From Epichloe hybrida (Eukaryota; Ascomycota; Sordariomycetes; Hypocreales; Clavicipitaceae), in NCBI GenBank assembly GCA_019022495.1, contig JAFEKR010000005.1, positions 1,860,001-1,924,000 on the forward strand: a DNA stretch of 64,000 nt. The letters run 5' to 3'. This document shows positions 58,375 through 64,000 of the stretch, one piece after another. Each line of letters opens with the position of its first letter. Positions within the stretch are counted from its first letter, which is position 1. The notes under the pieces are model-generated. The model searched no databases, had not been told where the DNA came from, and was given only the letters and a program-made list of their open reading frames with translations. The translations under genes and the position numbers were made by a program.

Positions 58375-60461
58375 ATGGCGGCCAAGGACGATCATCTCTT
58401 TGAGTTACCAAAGCTACGCGTGTCATTCGGTTTTGAGGTATAAACACACACATGAAGCTAGATTCCTAGCTCGAGATTAGCCACTAATTTTCGCCGAAGA
58501 ACGACACGCGGTTCTTGGGCCACGATGACAACGTAGCAGGTAATGTCTTGAAATCAGCCTCACTCTATGATTATATCAGTCGAGTCTTGGTGTCTAATTG
58601 TTTGAGTTTGAAGAATTTTTTGACGTGAAATTCTGTCCATATCAACCACTAGACCGCGATGCCGTATTCGCAGCTGTCAGCAAGAAACATGTATGATGTC
58701 CATTATTCTGGCTTGCGGCTAATACACCTGGTCATCTTGGGTTTATCGTCAGCTAACAATATTTAGATAGTTATCTGCAGGCTCTCAAAGCACACTGGTG
58801 ATTCGAATCCATGCGAGGTGATAGCCATAATACGTGACGAAGATGTAAGTGCTTGGAGCTCGGAGCGTGGCTCCCATTTCGTTTGGTGTTTCATTGCAAT
58901 TTCATATCTGAAGGCTAATTTCCGTTAGGACGAATCATCCGGTTGTTGCTGTACCTGGACAAAAGACCCCGTCTCGGGCGCTCCATATATCTGCATTGGT
59001 GGTGTTGACGCCAAAGTTAAAATATACGATGTCTCAGACGGAAGAATGGTTGAGGTACGAAAGTCATTGCCGTCGACAGTGCCAATTAGAACTAACTTCG
59101 GTCTTCCAGTGTTTTGTAGGACATGGAGGGGTATGTTGTCTTTACGCCCACTTTTAGCCCTACATTTTTACCTGTTAACATCAACTAGGACGTGAATGAT
59201 TTGGCTACATCTCCAATAGATCCATCCATTATTGCCTCCGCGTCTGATGACACCAGCGTCCGTTTATGGAGTCTGGATCCAGTCCATAGGGACCAACCCT
59301 GTCTCTGTATTCTCGCTGGCGAAGGCCACTCATGGGGTCTGCTCTCAGCGGTGAGTACCATCATGTCGACTCAGGTGGCCGCTACTTACAGATCCAGGCG
59401 TTCCATGACACTGGTCACTATATACTTTCTTCGGGGCACGATCAAATCATCAACCTCGTACGTTGTTTCCCTGAATAGCTCGAACAGCACTTGCACTTCT
59501 CATGTTTTCGCTCTAGTGGACCATTCCGGATTTGCCAAAGACTGCCATTACGACACCCCTCCAAGTACATTATCCTCACTTTTCTACATCCGCCGTTCAC
59601 AGCGGCATAGTTGACTGGTGTGTAACTCTACATCTTTGACTTTACGAAAAGCTCATAGGATTAATATGTGACTTATGTGGCAGCGTCGCATTCTATGGAG
59701 ATAACATTCTTTCCAGGGCTTGTCATGATAATGTTATTGTGCTGTGGAGAATCGAGGGCTTTTCTTCTGCCGGGCCAAGGCCATCGCAGAGTACAGCACC
59801 GACCCCTCAAAACGTGGTTCCTACCAGTTATGAAGATCCAGACCGTTTAACAAGATCTGCTTTTGTCCCTGCTACATCACCACAATGTCCTTCTCAGTAC
59901 ACTCGGTTGCTGGAGTTTCACACGCCTAACTGTGGGCCACAGTTTTTTATGCGATTCAAGCTTCATGATGTTGCAGATCAAAACCCTGTTCTGGCATTTT
60001 GCAACGCCGCGGGAAACATTTTCTTTTGGGACCTCCGGCGGCTCACCGTCTATCGAGATGTCATGGCAGCTCAACGTGATCCCTGCCGTGACAAGTCAAG
60101 ACCCATTCAACTTCCCAGTTGGCTGAAGCCTGTGATTCCGCGTCAAAGGGCGGACGCGACGGGTAGGATAAAGAGCGTCGGAAGTGACAGAGATTCCACA
60201 GCATCTTGTCAAACTGGCCATACAGAAGCCACTGAATATTCCTCAGATACTTTAGAATCCTGGGCATCCAGGTATAGTATGGAAGATCCGCATGATTCGC
60301 TTCGAGCTCATCGGACCGAGTCCTCGTCGGCGAATTTCGTGGGCAGGCAAGCAGCATGGAGTCCAGGTGGGGAATGGTGTGTGGTCGTAGGAAGCTCGAA
60401 CACAACTCTAGTGCTCCAGCGCTGGGCTGATAAACCAACTTCTCGCGCAAATGGGACTTAG
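58375..60461 (+). CDS. EED: Polycomb PRC2 subunit EED/ESC-like WD40 protein
   Basis: EED is the WD40 propeller of PRC2, which binds H3K27me3 and activates the methyltransferase for facultative heterochromatin. The CDS is join(58375..58437,58500..58539,58614..58690,58767..58844,58929..59054,59110..59130,59189..59350,59398..59457,59517..59617,59684..60461), 501 aa in ten exons, the most intron-dense gene here. Matches to EED: FFDVKFCPY, VFAAVSKKHIVICRL, CTWTKDPVSGAPYICIGG, VKIYDVSDGRMVECFVGHGG, DVNDLATSPIDPSIIASAS, DDTSVRLWSLD, GEGHSWGLLSA, YILSSGHDQIINLWTIPD, HSGIVDCVAFYGDNILSRAC and NVIVLWRIEG. A low-complexity insert (about residues 255-300) and a Ser-rich stretch before the last blade are fungal additions. 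Exon 6 is 21 nt. Exon 8 acceptor is 59397 or 59391. Confidence 0.87.
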
Positions 60462-60485
60462 CAAACGAGCATAGTCACAGTCCCG
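60462..60485. terminator. 24-bp convergent gap between EED and RRN11-like stops
   Basis: Only 24 nt separate the two stop codons, so the 3' UTRs must overlap and the transcripts are probably complementary at their ends. Confidence 0.8.
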
Positions 60486-61787
60486 TCAATCCTCCAAGAT
60501 ATTTGATGTTCCTCTAATGGGAAGAGATACGTGCAATCTTTGTCGTTGTGATTGATGGTTCACGCAGATCTGTTGCACTGAAATATCCAACAAGGATGAG
60601 ACAGAACGCTCTGTACGGTCCATGATTTTTTGAAGTAGATCCTTTGCTTCCAATTGGGCCTCTACCACCTTCGTCGCTTCATGAGTGTCGGAATCCTCAC
60701 CTTTTGAAGTAAAAACAAGGAGGTCGGCGATCATCAGCGACGCTATTGCGCGCAGATGAAGGAAGTATTTGTTCCCGGAATAGGGCGGATTGTCGATCAT
60801 CGCATCCATCTCAGCGGCGATTGTCGTTATTGTTGTGCATATTTGATTTCGGATATGCTCTATTTCAACGTTTGATCTAGCGTGGGATGTCGTTGCATCG
60901 TATCCATCCATCATGCCGAAAGAGTCATCATGGGTATTAACTTCTCTTTGGTGTGATGTGGCATGTGGGATTATATCCTCTTGCCATGTTTGTCGCTCGC
61001 CAGTTAGACGTGAAATCTCGGCCACAAACTGTGCATGGCAATTAAAAATCTCACATGCTTTGAGCGCAAGCTGGAAGTCAATGGCTGAAACTACCCGAGG
61101 GAATTTGCGATCATATGGATATTTTTGTATCAGTTCTTCCATGTATGCTCTAAGTTTGTTGATATTGGTGTTCGATCCCCATCGTAGAGGGACACGGATA
61201 TGGGTGTAGCTCCCACCACAGTCGGTTGCCTTGCTCTGTAGTCCCAATCGTCTTAATCTGTCTTCTTCCCCTCCTCTCATAATGATTTCTGCTCCAACTG
61301 CCCAGAGATTATACTGACGAATATCGATGGGCCTGCCGTTGAGTCGAAGTTGCAGGATGATAGCAAATAACTTCGCTGACTTCTCGACTTTTCCTTCATC
61401 GAGGAGCTGATGCGTAGATCTCAGAAGATTATCGAGCTGACTTCCGAGGTGTGCCGTCTTTGACTGTCTAGGGGTTAATGTTTTTGCATGTGACCCTTGT
61501 CCCTCTGCAGTACGAGAAGAACCTTCCTCGTCTGACTGTGTAAATTCAAATTCCGCGGTCTGGAAGCCGCGGTGTGGAAAGTGTTCGATGGCTTGCGAAA
61601 GGTCTTTGTCTTTATTATTGACGCCAGCCAGTGATAGTTGTCGCTGATGACTAGCCGACCAACTGTACGAGTTGATGACCTCTTGCGTTTCCGGAAATGA
61701 GGCAGAGTTTGGAGGCCCATCTGGGGCCCTTCGCTTACGCTTGCTTGATTTCGGTCTTGAGAATGATCCGTATGAAGAATCCATCAT
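60486..61787 (-). CDS. RRN11: Probable Pol I core factor subunit Rrn11
   Basis: A single-exon gene of 433 aa. The central block LDEGKVEKSAKLFAIILQLR, then GRPIDIRQYNLWAVGAEIIM, and MEELIQKYPYDRKFPR with VSAIDFQLAL matches what I recall of the fungal Rrn11 family (PF04090), a TPR-like Pol I initiation factor. The N-terminal about 110 residues are Ser/Lys-rich with basic SSKRKRRAPD, suggesting nuclear location. The rest is helical without other motifs. The identification rests on family memory, so confidence is moderate; an alternative is an uncharacterised nuclear protein with similar helical repeats. Its stop lies 24 nt from that of EED. Rrn7, its expected partner, is at 12.3-14.2 kb. Confidence 0.6.
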   Translation of the reverse strand: MMDSSYGSFSRPKSSKRKRRAPDGPPNSASFPETQEVINSYSWSASHQRQLSLAGVNNKDKDLSQAIEHFPHRGFQTAEFEFTQSDEEGSSRTAEGQGSHAKTLTPRQSKTAHLGSQLDNLLRSTHQLLDEGKVEKSAKLFAIILQLRLNGRPIDIRQYNLWAVGAEIIMRGGEEDRLRRLGLQSKATDCGGSYTHIRVPLRWGSNTNINKLRAYMEELIQKYPYDRKFPRVVSAIDFQLALKACEIFNCHAQFVAEISRLTGERQTWQEDIIPHATSHQREVNTHDDSFGMMDGYDATTSHARSNVEIEHIRNQICTTITTIAAEMDAMIDNPPYSGNKYFLHLRAIASLMIADLLVFTSKGEDSDTHEATKVVEAQLEAKDLLQKIMDRTERSVSSLLDISVQQICVNHQSQRQRLHVSLPIRGTSNILED

Positions 61788-62343
61788 TCAACATTGTCCT
61801 CATATGCGAGATGCCCAGGCCACAGTGTAAACTGGAGAAGCGACTTGTGTGCGGGAGATAGTTCCAGAATTGAAACTATTACCAAGCCCCACTTCTAACG
61901 AGGTGCCCTGCACGGGGAGTAAGTTGCAACGGAATAAGTTGCTGCTGATTATTCTTCACACCAATGGTTGCAACCAACGCATCGGGTTTCTACCAATATT
62001 CCCTTTATTAGTGTTGCTAGGTATACCCAGCCATGCGGGGAGCCATGGCCTCTCAAGTAAATTTTTCTCCGCTTGTTAGGGATGTGGAATAAGTTATAAT
62101 CGTGAAAAAAAGACCAGATATATTCAATGACAATTGGTAGCAATACAAGGACAAAAAGTACACAGCATTGTAGACAGCTGGCACTCCAACGTAATTTTGG
62201 GATACTGGCTAATCCTAGGAGAATTCATGGGGCCGCCTTGAGCAGATGATCGAAGCATGGCTGATTAAAAAATACGGCAGAGCCTGCAGAAGACACTTGA
62301 CAAGGCTAAAATTTACAAAGGCATAGCAAGATCGGTGTCAAGT
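61788..62343. other. Spacer: RRN11-like promoter and complex I gene 3' region
   Basis: 556 bp with no gene recognised; open frames are short. Confidence 0.4.
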
Positions 62344-63171
62344 TTACATGGACTTTCTGTCGAAATATTCCCACTGACCCTCGACCGGTTTCTCCTCCAA
62401 ATTTTCCCATCTACGTGGATGGTCAGTGCTGTTGAGTTCACAAAGCCAATACCAGGACGTTGAATGATACTTACACTTTAGCCATCTCCATGGTCTTGAT
62501 GATCCGAAGTTCACCTTCAGCAACTTGTATGACTTCCTCAATAAGGCCGGCTCCAATATTATGTTCTAGTTCCTGAATCCTGTTATATAGTCAGCTTTGT
62601 ATAGCATTGATATCGCCATCCTCACTCACTGGTCGGCTGTCAACTGAGGCTCATCCTCCCATTCGATTTTTTCATGATCTTCTAATGGTTTTTGCTCAGC
62701 CCAGACAACTTGATCGCTTCTCTCGGCTGGAGTTCGAATGCCTTCAAGTTCACCACCCTCATCGGCCTCTCCATCCCATTCCTCGTAGCGAATATCGCCA
62801 GCCTCATGCTTTGCGCCAATTATAAATACACGATCGCCAAGCTTTACTGTCCTAGCTTCACTGCCATCGACTCGACCGCTAGCGACTCGAAATTGCTCTG
62901 GGTTCTTTCTGATGAGCTCCTTCGCCTTGGCAGCCCATTCTTCGTAACCAGCTGGAACGACCTTTTCAACTAGGTTCATACGATGCTTAGTGACGGCTTC
63001 AACAGATTGCCGGTAAAGAGACTTCTCGGGTATCGACTGAAGCTTGTTGAGCGTGCTACCGTATAGGTAAAGAAGGGTTGATCGCGGGCTGGAATGAGTC
63101 CAAAGCCCAGCCAGACCGGTAGGAGTGCCCGGCTCCAGATAGCGCGCGAGGACGCGCGTAGTCGGCCGCAT
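62344..63171 (-). CDS. NDUFA5: Complex I subunit NDUFA5 (fungal 29.9-kDa subunit)
   Basis: This is an accessory subunit on the matrix arm of NADH:ubiquinone oxidoreductase. The CDS is complement(join(62344..62410,62475..62579,62630..63171)), 237 aa, longer than animal B13 but right for the fungal 29.9-kDa form. The ETC_C1_NDUFA5 block is clear: TGLAGLWTHSSPRSTLLYLY, then IPEKSLYRQSVEAVTKHRM. Ahead of it is a short Arg-rich leader (MRPTTRVLARYLEPG). The frame is open upstream to 63291, but ATG 63171 opens the expected leader. The introns are 50 and 64 nt. The last exon ends in WEYFDRKSM. A TCACGTGA palindrome is 108 bp upstream. Confidence 0.92.
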
Positions 63172-63829
63172 GCTAGCGAGTTTCAATTTTTGGATCACTG
63201 ACGCTGAACAAGCTGGTAATAAGTATGTCGATGTTTCTGTCAGGAGCAAGCTCCAATCATCAAGGGTCATCAATCGTGTCACGTGACCCAAGCTAGCCTA
63301 GGATCGATGTGCCAACCGACAGTACATGTGGGTTTCGTTATTTCCAAACAGGGAGGGGGGGCGACTACACCAAGACCTATACTTTTTGATTACCATTATC
63401 TTGGGATTTTTATCTATTCAAGTTTCATATGAAAAATCATGAATATGTCAGACTTCGCGAGTCATTGTGCATCTTGTAAAGTCAGTCAATGTTCTCCTAG
63501 CCAGGTTTCTGTATAGCTAGCATTTACTGTGTAGAAACAAACCCTTCGCAAACTCCCCCCAACTCAACCGAACTGGACAGATGTCATAACGAACTTTGAA
63601 ATGAAATACAGAGTCCGTGAGCTGAATTACATATCAACAGTAGAATGAACTTCTGCTTCGAATATTAAGACACGTATACATTCGTCATAATGACATCAAC
63701 GTCGATGAAAGGACTTTTTTTCTTCACCCAACAGGGAATGGTGCATCCATACAGATCTGGATATCAAAGAAGAATTTGGTGCACGTGAGATACCATGGAC
63801 TCCAGTCTAAAGGAATAACCGAAGTCTCT
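63172..63829. promoter_or_regulatory. Complex I gene promoter and 3' region of the edge gene
   Basis: No gene is seen in these 658 bp. The TCACGTGA at 63279-63286 is the main motif noticed. Confidence 0.4.
63279..63286. promoter_or_regulatory. TCACGTGA palindrome upstream of NDUFA5
   Basis: A perfect 8-bp E-box 108 bp before the start codon of the complex I subunit gene. In yeast, Cbf1-type factors use this site in genes for respiration and sulfur metabolism. Confidence 0.35.
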
Positions 63830-64000
63830 TCAATCTTGACTTTCAGCAGCGAGTTCATCTAAATCCTCGCAGTCACCATCGGATACTTCACTGCCGGCTT
63901 TTTCTTCACGGTCAGTATAACTGGGTTTGTTTCTGCCTTGAATCCTATATCCAGCACGTTGTCCGAAGAAGTCGTCAGTTCTGATACCACGGAAATGGGC
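63830..64000 (-). CDS. C-terminal fragment of an unknown protein, cut by window edge
   Basis: An open frame reads from the right edge (first codon at 64000) through 56 residues to TGA at 63832-63830. The N-terminal part, start codon and any introns lie outside. The visible part begins AHFRGIRTDDFFGQRAGYRI and continues through a Lys/Arg/Asn stretch to an acidic tail (SEVSDGDCEDLDELAAESQD). The acidic, Ser-rich end suggests a disordered tail. I recognise no family. It was not found as an ORF with its own start, so coding status rests on the open frame and composition only. Confidence 0.5.
   Translation of the reverse strand, partial: AHFRGIRTDDFFGQRAGYRIQGRNKPSYTDREEKAGSEVSDGDCEDLDELAAESQD

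Overview
This 64 kb window is nuclear DNA of a filamentous ascomycete, most likely a Sordariomycete and probably of the order Hypocreales. The genes are fungal orthologues with short GT..AG introns (about 47-330 nt), intergenic spaces run 0.02-2 kb, and the set includes ERG5, a nitrate reductase, a chitin-synthase-type GT2 enzyme and a Polycomb EED protein. The order-level placement is an inference from overall protein similarity as I remember it. I rebuilt 22 complete protein-coding genes by joining exons across splice sites by eye, plus one gene cut by the right edge. I recognised no rRNA, tRNA, CRISPR array, intact transposon or secondary-metabolite cluster.

Layout. 1-5.2 kb: a mitochondrial PDK-type kinase (-) and a tiny Pbi2-like proteinase inhibitor (-) in four exons. 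5.2-10.2 kb: ERG5 sterol C-22 desaturase (+), a mitochondrial rhodanese (+) and a YIPF1/2-type membrane protein (-). 11-16.3 kb: ubiquitin-L40 fusion (-), Pol I factor Rrn7 (-) and eIF5A (-), separated by an AT-rich, RIP-like spacer. 18-28.8 kb: Vps52 (+), a membrane-anchored TBC RabGAP (-) and a large DDB1/CPSF160-like Mms1_N protein (+). 29.5-40.3 kb: eIF5B (+), Hsp110 (-) and a chitin-synthase-like GT2 enzyme (-). 41.5-53.5 kb: UPF2 (-), nitrate reductase (+) and HRQ1 helicase (-). 54-64 kb: Yrb2 (-), YIPF6/Yip4 (-), EED (+), a probable Rrn11 (-), complex I NDUFA5 (-) and a C-terminal fragment (-).

Functionally this is a housekeeping segment: translation and mRNA decay (eIF5A, eIF5B, UbL40, UPF2), Pol I initiation (Rrn7, Rrn11), endomembrane traffic (Vps52, TBC GAP, two Yip proteins), nuclear transport (Yrb2), chromatin and genome maintenance (EED, Mms1_N protein, HRQ1) and mitochondria (PDK, rhodanese, NDUFA5). 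I see no operon-like or pathway cluster and no convincing undescribed system. The most interesting points are the UbL40 start codon assembled across an intron with a 7-nt exon, a NIT4-type palindrome flanked by GATA sites upstream of nitrate reductase, the intron-dense EED gene ending 24 nt from a convergent neighbour, and an in-frame, stop-free intron in UPF2.
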